Of a stretch of DNA of 64,000 bases, positions 24,872-35,546 are shown piece by piece; position 1 is the first letter of the stretch; the number at the start of each line of letters is the position of its first letter. Below the pieces are notes generated by a model, which was not told the origin of the DNA, did no database searches, and was given only the letters and a program-made list of their open reading frames with translations. This DNA comes from Oxytropis ochrocephala. Lineage: Eukaryota; Streptophyta; Magnoliopsida; Fabales; Fabaceae. The stretch spans positions 79,966,936-80,030,935 of the forward strand of contig CM037094.1 in the NCBI GenBank assembly GCA_020916435.1, in the 5' to 3' direction. Made by a program: the position numbers and the translations under genes.

Positions 24872-24922
24872 CCATTGTTTCCTGGAGAGGATGGGGTTGA
24901 TCAGTTGTTAGAGATAATTAAG
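24872..24922 (+). pseudogene. Captured SHAGGY/GSK3-like kinase exon
   Basis: A single 51-nt exon, phase 0 on both sides, bounded by TTTCTTTGCAG and GTAAAATT. It encodes PLFPGEDGVDQLLEIIK. Plant GSK3/SHAGGY kinases carry PLFPGESGVDQLVEIIK in the C-terminal lobe, after the LLGQ motif. The adjoining kinase exons (for example VLGTPT...) are not present on either side, so this is an isolated fragment captured with its introns by the CACTA element. It cannot encode a kinase, though it could give sense or antisense transcripts matching host SK genes. Confidence 0.85.
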
Positions 24923-25348
24923 GTAAAATTTCTTGTGTTTATCTTGAAAGTTGCTTTCATTGGTTTTTGGATCTTCAATCTGAGTGTAATTATGTACTTT
25001 ATATTGCTTATCTTGAAATTTGATATTCCTTGCAGGTTTAACTAAGAAACCGTTCATAATCAAAGCAAGGGTGTATGCTAGTTCTAGAAAAGAAGGTGTC
25101 AAAGTTTGAAACAGAAGGCTGTCAAAAAAAAGTTTGAAACAGAAGGATGCAAATAAAAGTATGATTTCTCAGAAAAATTGTTCTGATTGTACTGATATAA
25201 TGTCTCTCATTTTTTTAGAGTTTGATTTGGATACTATTAAGTTAGCTAGCTAGTTTTGGACAAATTAATTAGATGATGTAACTTGTTAGCTATTTTGTTT
25301 TGGGTAATAAAAATGTGACAATTAATTAACTAATCTTTTGCTTTGTAG

Positions 25349-25623
25349 TGTTCTAAACAGCCAAATAACAATGATTGTGGGTACTATACTATGAGATTAT
25401 CACTTACGACAAAGTAGTAATTCCAATCAAGGTAACTACTTAGATTTCTTTTTTATATTGATATTATAATACTTACTCACATTTAATAACCATTTTAATT
25501 CTAATTTTATTTCATTTTATTTTTCAGTATTTTCCTCACTGTCATCACATCCAGCATTACTCTGATGAACAACTTACAACAGTAAGGGGGGAGTGGTGCC
25601 GTTATGTTTCTAGCTTTTTGTAG
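25349..25623 (+). pseudogene. Ulp1-like (C48) cysteine protease 3' end
   Basis: Exon 25349-25431 (acceptor CTTTGTAG, donor AAG|GTAACT) reads CSKQPNNNDCGYYTMR. After a frameshift it reads EIITYDKVVIPIK. Exon 25528-25623 (acceptor TTTTCAG) reads YFPHCHHIQHYSDEQL then EWCRY and a stop. QPN-x2-DCGYY holds the catalytic cysteine of Ulp1/SENP SUMO proteases. The trailing YS.EQL..VR.EW matches plant TE-borne Ulp1 domains. The His and Asp of the triad lie upstream and are missing. Ulp1 domains are recurrent passengers of plant CACTA and Mutator elements. The gene is truncated and frameshifted. Confidence 0.8.
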
Positions 25624-25879
25624 CAACTTTTGAGTTTCATAATGTTAGATAGTTATTATATATGTTGTATATATGATTTGGATATATATTATGTTGTAAG
25701 TACTTGTTAGTTTAATATGGTCTTTTGGTGATATGTACATATGTGTGTATCTATATCGGATTGGAATGATATTGGCTGAATTTTGTTGGAATGATATTTG
25801 ATGAATTTTGTTGGCTGGGAATGAATTTATAACTTGTAATTAAAAGGGAGAATAAACAAAAATAATAATAAAATATTTA

Positions 25880-26400
25880 AAAAAAATCAGTCAATAGGTA
25901 GCGTTTTAAAGAAAAATGCTACAAATGAAATTAAAAAATATCAGTCAATACGTAGCGTTTTATAGAAAAAACGCTAGAAATGAAATTAAAAAAATCATTC
26001 AATACCTAGCGTTTTATAGAAAAAACGCTAGGTATGGACAAAATGCACTAGAGGATCCCTAGCGTTTTACAGAAAACGCTAGGTATGGACAAAATGCGCT
26101 AGAGGATCTCTAGCGTTTTACAGAAAACGCTAGGTATGGACAAAATGCACTAGAGGATCCCTAGCGTTTTACAGAAAACGCTAGGTATCCCTAGCGTTTT
26201 TGCGAGAAAGCGCTATGTATGTCCAAAACACGCTAAGGAAGATCCGCAGCGTTTTATTTCAAAACGCTACGCATTTCTGACAATCCCTAGCGTTTTTAAA
26301 ACGCTACTAATGGGGGGTACGCATCCGTAGCGCCAGCTTTTCTAGTGTTTTAAAACGCTACCAATGCCCAAAAAAAACGCTGCAAATCTTTAAATCTGTT
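25880..26400. repeat. Right subterminal repeat array of the CACTA element
   Basis: Repeated TAGCGTTTTA...AAAACGCTAG hairpin units with spacer GGTATGGACAAAATGC(A/G)CTA. The long unit with GAGGATC(C/T)CTAGCG recurs about every 60 bp at 26027-26190. It mirrors the left array in inverse orientation. Confidence 0.85.
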
Positions 26401-26883
26401 GTAGTGTACACTACTTGGAGTTTGTTCATAGTTAGAAAAGAGCATAATTGTGGGGTAGATTTACCGGATTGGATTAAGGGTCCTATGAGTTGTATTCTGT
26501 CATTGTAACAACTGTTTATGAAGAGTACTCTTTTTCTTCCCCGAGTCTTTTTCCTATTGGGTTTTGGCTCTCAGAAGTTTTAATGAGACCCCTCCCCCAT
26601 TGTAAAGGGTTGGTGCACCCCTTATGCCCATCAATATATTTTTGTTTATCTAAAAAAAAATAAACCATTCCATTTCAGACCTTAATCATTCCCAATCTCT
26701 TCCAATTCTTTTTAAGGCTTACCATCTCAAAAATAAAATAAAAAAATAGGAGTTTCACAATCAAAGAATTAACATTAAAATCAGAAACAACATCGATGAC
26801 AAGCTATTTCATCAAAATTGGGCATGTAACCAAGCGTTTGAGGGTTAATTCTCCTATGTACAATAAATCCGTAATAACAAAAG

Positions 26884-27009
26884 ATTTTTTTTTATAGGCA
26901 ATATTAGTGGGGAGGGGAAAAGATTAGTTTTTTAGGTTTGAACCAATGATCTTTTGTTTGAACTCCTTTAGTGCTCTCTTTTGATATCATTTAACTCGTC
27001 AACTCAGCT
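26884..27009 (-). mobile_element. tRNA-derived SINE, second member
   Basis: On the minus strand: TAGCTGAGTTGACGAGTTA (A-box region), GGTTCAAACC (B box), then CACTAATATTGCCTATAAA and a final A-run. Imperfect duplication AACAAAAG / AACCAAAAG flanks it. Segment A has the empty site at about 4680. Same family as 12932-13836. Confidence 0.75.
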
Positions 27010-28080
27010 AACCAAAAGGGTATATCATAAAGAAAGACACATAACCTCTACTCATATATGGATCTAACATTAATTAAGCACTAAAAGGGATTCAGGAAAC
27101 CCCCAAACTACCTTAATTCTCTCCCATTCCCCATACCTAGAATGCCATTATTAGTAGAAAGCATAAGAAAAAGTGTTATAGAATAAATGTGAGATGAAAA
27201 CATAGTAGGGAAAATACTAGAAACCGATTCCCAAAAATTTAAACTATAGAATGTCCAAAGTTAGTGATATGGAGTGAAGGGAGCGATAAACTTGAATAGT
27301 TGGTTTATGTTTGAAGTTTGCTTCTTTGAGAGAGATGACCAAAGATGCATACTTTGAGTATTCACTGACAGTAAAAAGGATTAAAACTATAAAAACATGT
27401 TTAAATTAAGGGTTTAGACAAGATTAGGTCAAACACAAATTCTAAAGGATTAAATGAGATAACGATCAATTTGAAAACGAAACTGATCAGATTTTGCATT
27501 TTGTGGTATTTTCGGGAAGTTAACTTGTTAACACAATGTCGTGCATTCGCTAACGATGTGTTAATTAACATATAATTTGCAACCGATTTATAATGTTGAT
27601 TGATTAACGCAAGTTATAGTCGATAAACATGTGTTGTTTTGCTTAGAATCAAATTCCTATGAAGTTAACCAACTTAACGTGTTATAAACTATGTTAAACA
27701 CACAAAGCGCGCACTACCAAAATACACTAGAACACTAGCAAAGCTTCCATACCCCACCCTAAAAAAAGCTTCCATACCCCTCACAATCTAATAGAGGTGT
27801 TTTATTGAACTCATCCTAACACATCCCTTTCTCACCTTTACCTTTGCTTAGTGTTATCCAAATATATTTATTTTTGCCAAACACACGCTAAGGAATAGTA
27901 CCAAAACAAAAATTAATTACGTACATTGCAGTAAACCAAGTTTTACACAAACTTAATTTGCAAAATGGGGTTTAACCAAAATTTAGATTTGCAAAACATA
28001 CCCAAATAATACATCAAACCTGAAATTATTTATTACATTATCAAAGTCCGAATTATAATGTAAAATGATAGATGATGAAG

Positions 28081-31000
28081 TCAATCACCACGTGCACGTC
28101 TCATGTTCTTAAATACCTCTCTCATTTCTGCAGCCCCACAGTTCTCCATGAGTTCGCTCTGTGGCCATATATATATAAGTCAGTGTTAATAAACATATAA
28201 AAACATGTATTAACTAATAATTAACAGGTTTAGTTAATATATAAATAAAAAATATAGGCACATAAGTGGCACACCATTAGGGCATCGTTTTCTTCCCTAA
28301 GCTTCTCAGTCTTCTTACAATTGGTATAAAGCTCTTTGTAGAGATTATGTACTTCAGCTTGAAGTCTCTCTACACGTATTTCAAGCTCTTCAGTGTATCT
28401 CTGCAAGGTAAGAAGTAAACAATAGAAATATTATCTAATTTCCTAGCAAGATCAAATATATATAAATCTTATATAAGATATATATGCAACTAAAGTGAAA
28501 GTAAAGCACATCCACAAGTAAAAATTTCACGTCCATATTCGGCGGCACACTTAATTCCTTAAGTTGGTAGGTGAAAAAAAATATTATTTTTGGTAGGTGT
28601 TCAGATTTGGTGAGCCTAGGTTGTTTTGGAAAAAATCTTGAGTATAATTTATTCGATGTCACTTGTGTTCACTCACACATGTGTTTCACTGATATAAACG
28701 TGATGCAAACATTAAATATATTTTAAAAAAAATTAAGTATAAAAGTCATTTACGTGGCTCAATGAAATTTGTAAGTTTAGTTTCCAAAGGGCGTGGTGGG
28801 AGAATCTGAAGGTCCTAAAGAGTCAATTTGAGGATGGTGAGTGGTGTGTGGCAGGTAATTTTAATGCAGTGGTTGTCAGAGGGGAGAGAAGTGGGTGCAC
28901 TACAAATTTTAATCATGTAGAAGCCAGGGAGTTCTGTGAGTTCATGGAAGATCTGTCACTGGTAGATGTGCCAGCACAAGGCAAGAAGTTTACTTGCTTT
29001 GGGTCAGATGGGAGGGCTAGCAGATTGGACAGAATTCTTCTCACCGAAGGTTTGGTGGAGAAATGGAATGCACATAATGGGTAGGTGATAGAGAGATATC
29101 GGATCATTGCCCAGTTTGGTTGGTACCCTCAAGTTCAAAAAATTGGGGACCAAAGCCATTCAGATTTAATAATTGCTGGCTGGAACATGCGGAATTTAAA
29201 AACTTTGTCAAACAGTGTTGGTCTTCCTTCCAAGTGAGAGGGAGGAGCTCTTTTGTCCTGAAGGAGAAACTAAGAATGTTGAAGGAGAAGCTTAAAGTGT
29301 GGAATAGGGAGGTGTTTGGTTACAAAGATTTATAAATTGAAGGGTTAGTGAAAGATTTGAATGAAATAGAAAGGGTGGCCTCGGATGGAGGGGGAATTAA
29401 TGATGACCAAAGGAAACGCTTAACCGAGGAGTTTTGGCAAGAGTTGCATGCAAAGGAAAGTCTAATCGCTCAGAAGTCACGGGTAAGGTGGTTGGCGGAA
29501 GGGGACTCAAATAGTAGATATTTTCATGCATGTATGAAAGGCAACAGAAGGCGTACACAACTGACAAAACTTTTGGTCTACGGGGTGTGGGTGGAAGATG
29601 TGGCCGGGGTAAAGATGGTAGTGAAGAATCATTTTGAAGGAAAATTTAAAGAGGAGATATATCATAGGCCCACTCTAGAGGGTATCCGGGTTAATCACAT
29701 TACCGGAATGGATAATGAATTACTCTTGATGCCTTTTACCGAGGAGGAAGTAAAGGAGGTGGTGTGGGAATGCGATGGCAACAAAAGCCCGGGTCCGGAT
29801 GGTTTTAATTTTAATTTTATAAAGTCATTTTGGGATCTAATGGCCCCGGAGATACTGAAGTTTTTTGAAGAATTCCACAAGTATGCTAGGCTTCCTAAAG
29901 CGATTAGTGCCTCTTTTTTTGCGCTCATCCCCAAAACAAAGAATCCACAAGAGCTAGGTGAATTCAGGCCGATCTCATTAATTGGGTGCCTATATAAGAT
30001 GCTTGCAAAGGTTCTTGCGGGTAGATTTAAGAAGGTACTGAGAGGTGTTATATCGGATTGTCACAATGCCTTCCTAGTAGGTAAAAACATCTTGGATGGG
30101 GGTGGTTGTGGTGAATGAAATGATTGATATGGCAAAAAGAAAGAAACAAAAATGTGTAATCCTAAAGGCGGACTTTGAAAAGACCTACGACTCAGTGAGC
30201 TGGTCTTATCTTGATTATATGCTGGGGAGGATGGGGTTTAACGAAAAATGGAGACAATGGATGAGAGAGTGTTTTTCTTCCAATTCAATCTCGGTTCTAG
30301 TTAATGGAAGCCCATCAGAGGAGTTTGTGGCTCAAAAGGGACTGAAACAAGGTGATCCGCTTGCACCGTTTTTATTCTTAGTAGCGGCGGAAGGTTTAGC
30401 GGGTCTGGTAAGGAAAGGGGTAGAAACCGGAAACTTGAATGGGTTCAAGGTGAGTGATTCACTCTCAGTTGAGCTAATACAATTTGCGGATGACACGATA
30501 TTATTTTGTGGAGAGATCTTTGCACGTTGGGGGAGGGTAGTTCTTTGGATGAAGGGTGGTTTGATGGGTTAATTAAATTAAAATTGGGGAGAGGTAATTT
30601 AGTTAAGTTTTGGACAGACTCTTGGATGGGAAGGGATCTGATTGTTGCACTATTTCCTCGGTTATTTGACAGTTGCAGTGACCAAAACGCAGTGGTGGAA
30701 GAGATGGGGTTCTGGTCGGACAATGGTTGGAAATGGAATGTGAGCATGACTTCGGCTCTGCAGCAATCCGAGCAGATGAGGACTTCGGCTCGGTAGCAAT
30801 CCGAGCAGATCTGAGACCTCTCGGCTCTGCAGGCCAATCCGAAGCAGTGCGGACTTCGGCTCTCGCAGCAATCCGAGCGAATCGGACTTGGCTCAAAGAT
30901 CTGTTGTGATTTTTTTCACGAGGTACTCTTTTTTTTCATCTGAGTCTTTTTCCCAATGAGTTTTGGCTCAGAGGGTTTTGAGGAGGCCCTCCCCCTTCCC

Positions 31001-33358
31001 TTCTGTTACATTGTAAGGGATGGGCACCCCTTGTGCTCCCTTCAATGAAATCTTGCTTATCTAAAAAAAAGTTTCCAAAGGGTGTGAGTTCAGTTCTAGT
31101 GGATTACCATGACTAAATTTATTAATATCACATTGGGTATAATTACTCACATTTTCTAAGAGTAACTAATTGGAATTTACCTTCAGGTTTTATAGTCGGA
31201 ATGTTTATCTTTGTGCATCAATATGTTTTTTTTTATAAGTCTTTTATAGTCTAAATATTTATTTTTGTACATCAATACACTTTGCATACTATATATATAT
31301 ATATACACATTGCATACCTCTTCTCGAATCCTTTCGAGTTCTTTATTTGGCTTTCTTTTCGAACGTTTTCCCTTTGTCTTTTGACCATCCTGTCAATAAA
31401 CAATTAGCGTGGAATTTACTCTATGAATGTAATAATACTAAATAAAATGTAGTGTAGAATGAAAAAAAAAATCCATTTTCAATGTATTGCAACTATATGA
31501 TGTAGCTAGATACTAATTTATAAAATGGTGGTAGCATTTTCAATGTATTGTTACTAAACATTCGGTGACCATTATACAACAATTCAATGGTTAGTACATA
31601 TTAGCCACAATATAACTTTGTTGTGGTCACCGAATTTTTTCATTGATGGGGAAATGACTATTATGCTCATTTAGTAACAATTACTGAACTTTTTTTTAGA
31701 TAAGCAACTTGTATTAAGGGGCGCACAAGGGGTGCACCAACCCCTTATACCTAGGGGTCTCATTAAAATCTCCGAGGGTCAAAACCCAGTGGAAAAAGAC
31801 CTAGGGAGCAAACCCCGACTACCAAGTAGATTAAAAGGAACGAAGACAACCTAATGGGAAACTAATTCAATCCGCCCATTCTACCCCACAGTTTCTCCCT
31901 TTCGTAGCCTTAATCCATCCCCATGCACTATTCTTAATGTCTAATACAATTGAAGACATAGAAAATAATCCCCCTTTAAAAATGACATTGTTTCTTGCTA
32001 GCCAAATGTTCCAAACCACCGCCAACCAAATGATATGCTTCACCCCTTGCACTTTTTAATTACCTTTCACAAACAATTACTGTCTAGTACCGGAAATAAG
32101 ACTCTGTCAATATTGCAAATGTGGTTGTAGAATGAATAATGCTAACTTTACCATGACTATCTATATATCAATCATGTCATACCCTACCAAGCAAATGCAA
32201 ATTAATTACAACAAGTTTTTTGAACACCCAATGTTATCAACTTATTATCTTCATCTTGTTTTGAGATTTTGTCAACAAAAAAAACTTCTCAATCACTTGC
32301 AATTTGCAGCAAGCAGGCATATATATATAATAGGACTGGGCAACACTGCAAGTCCAACGTTAATACTGGTGGCATGGATGGATGATCATATGACTAACAT
32401 TCTTTTCTCGGAGGTTGATTTTGATCGCTTGTATTTGGGTTGAGTATCTCTTGTTGTTGGGTATGACTCATATGCATTAGCACACCATAGTGTGACATTG
32501 GCAAGCAAAAACGTGCGCTGAAGAGCTAGCACGCAATGGCGTGACATTGGCACGCAAATGCGTGCACTGGGGGATGAGGGGGCATTGGCCCCCATTATAA
32601 GGTTCAGGAGTATTATTGTAATCTGGGGGATGTGCTCAATTTATTATATAAGATTATATGTTTACCTTTTTAAAAAAAAAAATATGACTAAGATTTAATT
32701 GTGCTGAAATATATATACCTGCAGACCATATCTATAAGAGTACTAAAATTAAAGATGGAAATCAATGAGCTGGCTAATCTCAGCAATGTATCTAGGTATA
32801 TATAACAATCACTATAAGCATGCATGTGTAAACCAATGATATCTTCATAGCAAAATTTAATTCCCCCCTTCGACAACTAAGTAAACAAATCCAGATTTAG
32901 TTTTAGCTAACCTCAATTAGTTAATGGTTATAAATTTAAGTAAAACAACATATACAAATTATTCCATATATACAATGTAAAGCAGACTTGAATTTAATAA
33001 AAACTAATAAGGAGCGAAAAAAAATTAAGTACTACGAAAGTGTCGGAAAAACAAAAATTCAAGAAATTAAACTACTAATATACCTACGTACATACACAAT
33101 TGACAAAGGCAACGTTTTTGGGTTAGAAATTTTACGTGTATAGTTTACGGAGTGTGTTTGTAACTCCATACGCGACAAAAAAAATTCACATACATATGCA
33201 CATATCCAAGTATCTTGCAAGGAGAAATTTAATTAATTAGTTTACAAGATATTGCATGTTTTATCATGTTTACTTACAAGATGCCACACTGCGTCTGTGT
33301 AAGTTGTAGGAAATTCATTTGACTGTTGCGACTCCATTCAGCTCAACAAGTATTTGAC
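28081..33358 (-). CDS. Small bZIP-like leucine-zipper protein, copy B (spliced, 111 aa predicted)
   Basis: Coding exons on the minus strand: 33337-33278 (MESQQSNEFPTTYTDAVWHL), 31389-31318, 28400-28275 and 28158-28081. All junctions are AG/GT and phase 0, giving 20+24+42+25 codons and TGA. An acceptor at 33358 implies a 5'-UTR intron. Exon 2 is strongly basic (KTKGKRSKRKPNKELE). Exon 3 starts RYTEELEIRVERLQAE. With exon 4 it gives a heptad ladder L-L-L-N-L-L-N, a well-formed leucine zipper. An arginine sits 10 residues before the first leucine, as in bZIPs. However, the invariant Asn eight residues earlier is Arg, so normal bZIP DNA contact is doubtful. It may act as a dimerising regulator. 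Intron 2 holds a 2.3-kb LINE and intron 1 a 0.4-kb LINE. Unlike copy A, exon 3 is intact. The donor ATG|GTG of exon 3 is the least certain join. Expression is not shown. Confidence 0.65.
28795..29335 (+). pseudogene. LINE endonuclease remnant
   Basis: Reads WCVAGNFNAV, then LVDVPAQGKKFTCFG and ASRLDRILL. This is the C-terminal half of the APE-type endonuclease of plant LINEs (GDFN, G..FTW, SRLDR motifs). The catalytic N-terminal part is lost. A stop (29082) and a frame change precede the linker frame KNWGPKPFRFNNCWLEH (29137-29335). Confidence 0.85.
29348..30572 (+). pseudogene. LINE reverse transcriptase, two frames
   Basis: Frame 1 (to 30118) has KSRVRWLAEGDSNSRYFHA, then NKSPGPDGFNFNFIKSFW and ELGEFRPISLIGCLYKMLAK, RT motifs 0-2. 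Frame 2 (30096-30572) continues with CVILKADFEKTYDSVSWSYL (motif A), KGLKQGDPLAPFLFL (motif B) and LIQFADDTILF (motif C, FADD). A frameshift at about 30100 separates them. After FADD the sequence jumps to GEIFARWGRVVLWMKGG, so thumb and linker are deleted. Inactive. Same family as 16795-17596. Confidence 0.9.
30745..30895. repeat. Short tandem repeat inside the LINE
   Basis: About four degenerate 30-40 bp units of ACTTCGGCTC...GCAATCCGAGCAG sit between the LINE zf-RVT-adjacent frame and the 3' UTR. The other LINEs in the window do not have it. The unit is GC-richer than its surroundings and contains CTTCGG/CCGAAG inverted motifs. Confidence 0.8.
31687..32072 (-). mobile_element. LINE 3' fragment in intron 1 of gene B
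   Basis: Opens with the poly-T/AGATAAGCAA tail in reverse, then GGGGCGCACAAGGGGTGCACC. It encodes on the minus strand VKHIIWLAVVWNIWLARNNV, the RNase H-proximal tail of plant LINE ORF2. Flanking duplication ACAATTACTG (31677-31686, 32073-32082). Confidence 0.9.
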
Positions 33359-33630
33359 CTGCCATGATGAACATAAATTAGAATAAACTATTTACAAGCA
33401 TATATATACTTTCTTATATAAGACCCTCCCTCAAGCTCAACAAGTATATGATCTGCCATAAATTAGAATAAACTGTTTATGCAGTTGAAAAGACATAAAA
33501 AATGAGAAACAATATATGCAGAAAGATGGGCTAAATAGGAGCCAATTCATATGTACATGTTAAAGTGACTTTAAAAAGACAAATTAGAACTAGATCCAAC
33601 AAACTAAATCCTAGAATAATCAATAAAGCT

Positions 33631-33696
33631 TTTTTTTGATAAGCAATGGGAATTGTATTATTGAAAGGCACAAGAGGTGCCACAACCTTTACATAA
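33631..33696 (-). mobile_element. 66-bp LINE tail insertion
   Basis: Poly-T, GATAAGCAA and GGCACAAGAGGTGCC only, bounded by the 16-bp duplication AATAATCAATAAAGCT / AATAATTAATAAAGCT (33615-33630, 33697-33712). A very short 5'-truncated retrotransposition. Confidence 0.8.
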
Positions 33697-33836
33697 AATA
33701 ATTAATAAAGCTAATCTCAAACCATGGTGTGGAACTATACTCAAATTGTATATGTAGGAGTTGGTGTTCCTCTTATACTCCCATTAATATAATAATTTAC
33801 TTATAAAAATATGATGGAAATACATATAAGAGGGTG

Positions 33837-33866
33837 AACCCTAAACCTAAACCTAAACCCTAACCC
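33837..33866. repeat. Interstitial telomere-like motif
   Basis: ACCCTAAACCTAAACCTAAA followed by CCCTAACCCTA: about five imperfect units of the plant telomeric repeat CCCTAAA. Segment A has no counterpart. Such motifs also act as telo-boxes in plant promoters. Confidence 0.8.
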
Positions 33867-34622
33867 TATACTATTTTTTGTCTCTAATTTTTTCGATAGT
33901 TCAAATTTTTCTAATTGTGAATATACAACTAATTAAATACAACAACAATGATAATGTTAAATTGAAGAAAATCAAATATTTAACTGTCATGATTACTGTG
34001 TCAACAAAAATGGGAAAAAATATTACAGAACAAAAGAAGTTAACGAATGAAAACTATGAATCAAAATTTCATAAAAAAAAAACTGATCCAAAATGAATGA
34101 GCTTGTGTTTATTTGAAACAATGGTGACTTTTGCAAGAGGTATGGAAAACATTTAAATTTTCATCACATCTATGTATACACACATAGATCTGATGGGCTT
34201 ATAAAAAAATAGATCTGATGAAAATTTAAATGTAACTAAAATAACAATGTTTTTATTGCAAATTAAAAAAATTGAATTTTGAGTACCAAAATCAAATTTA
34301 TAATACATTTCTAAAACATAATTATGATAACTAGAAGATCCATTTCGCGATCGAAATTCGATGGACTGAAATCGCACAATCAAAATATATAAGAAACCAA
34401 AAATATAGTTAAACCTAATTTATAAGCCGCCCCAATATAAATAATTCCCCCATGAATCTTAAATAACAGCAATAGATAAAATCTAAACAGCATATAAAGC
34501 ACACAAAAAAAGCCCATTAAGTTAATGCAGAGTGTGCGAGTTTAGACCAACAACGAGAATTGATGAGGAAGAAAAGACCAATAACACAAGTAAATATGAT
34601 GTTATTATGTCTTGATCAGAAA

Positions 34623-34626
<4 letters not shown>

Positions 34627-34653
<27 letters not shown>

Positions 34654-34720
34654 ACCTTTGAATCACTAAAGTAAAGTGTTATCATGCTTCCTGTTGGTGA
34701 ATGTGCTTATATAGATAAAA
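34627..34720 (-). promoter_or_regulatory. Putative promoter/5' leader of gene B
   Basis: On the minus strand CTATATAAGCAC (about 34706-34717) lies upstream of a (CT)n tract (34635-34652) and a (CA)n stretch. The layout is the same as upstream of gene A. TATA role and start site are inferred. Confidence 0.4.
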
Positions 34721-35546
34721 ACACATGTCCATTATACCCCTACCTACCCCACAATTAATGCATGAAAAAATAAATAAATATAATTGTAATGAATTGATTG
34801 CATTAACAAATTCAATTTTAAAAAAGGAGGACAGGGGAAGCAATTCACATTTATTTATTTTTTGGTAAAAGGAAATTCATATTTAAAAAACAAGAATATA
34901 TTTTTATATAAACAATGACATTTTTAAATTGTATGTGAATATGGAAATTTGACCACTTCACTATTTAATATTATTAGTTTAATTGGTATGTATTGGTGTA
35001 GAGACGTTTTACACTATCAATTAATTAATAAGAATTCATGGTACATGTGAATTTCAAGAAAATTAGGATAAAAGTAAAATATTTTAAGGATGTATCAATT
35101 TTTATTTTTTTTACGGTGCCAAAAAATCTTTACAATGTTGCGTACCAATTAAATCCAAGTTTAATTAGTATGCACTACTTGTATACATTTTTTACACTTA
35201 CAATCAATCACAAATTATGGTATATATGTATCACAATTCATAGTATGTGTCACATGTAAAATATCTAGGAAATGACTCAATTATTTCTTAATGACGTGAT
35301 AATTTTTAATTACAGTAAAAAAAAAAAGACATGATAATTTGTATTTGGTTGGCAGTGTAAAAATTATACACCTAAAGTATACGTAAGTCAAAATTTGCTT
35401 TTTATTTCCTATTTGCATTTATTTTCAAAATATATTCTTTAATTTTGGATTCATTATACATTAAATATAAATAAATATCCCTTTTTGAAAAAAAAAGTTA
35501 ATAAAAGAGAGTAATGCATTTATGTATATTAAATATGAGATAATTC

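Larger units (their letters stand above)
17597..26406. mobile_element. 8.8-kb CACTA (EnSpm/CMC) transposon carrying host gene pieces
   Basis: Ends are CACTAC (17597) and GTAGTG (26406), with the 3-bp duplication TAC on both sides (17594-17596, 26407-26409). The TIRs match for only about 6 bp. However, both ends carry dense arrays of a hairpin-forming unit (TAGCGTTTT / AAAACGCTA), the expected transposase-binding region. No transposase is recognisable. The body holds a Helitron, a kinase exon and a Ulp1-like 3' end. Removing it restores the LINE frame (NSIMY then YLEFV). Probably mobilised in trans. Confidence 0.88.
16728..26660 (+). mobile_element. LINE, 5'-truncated, interrupted by a CACTA element
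   Basis: Reverse-transcriptase sequence (16795-17596) and the LINE 3' tail (26410-26660, ending in poly-A) are the two halves of one insertion. The tail wording is AGTCTTTTTCCTATTGGGTT, then AATGAGACCCC and GGTTGGTGCACCCC. A short target duplication AACCATTC is seen at 16720-16727 and 26663-26670. Segment A is continuous here (about 4500). The phrase TAGACTGAAGTGCGTGC occurs at 16733 and again at 16832, suggesting a scrambled 5' end. Confidence 0.8.
28792..31070 (+). mobile_element. Truncated LINE in intron 2 of gene B
   Basis: Flanked by the perfect 12-bp duplication GTTTCCAAAGGG (28780-28791, 31071-31082) and ending in (A)8. Segment A has the uninterrupted site near 6780. It is 5'-truncated and also lacks an internal block between RT and the C-terminal region. 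It is inserted antisense to gene B. Confidence 0.95.

Noticed and set aside
30603..30896. Arg/Ser/Ala-rich minus-strand frames
   Set aside because: Antisense of the LINE and its minisatellite; no protein family features.
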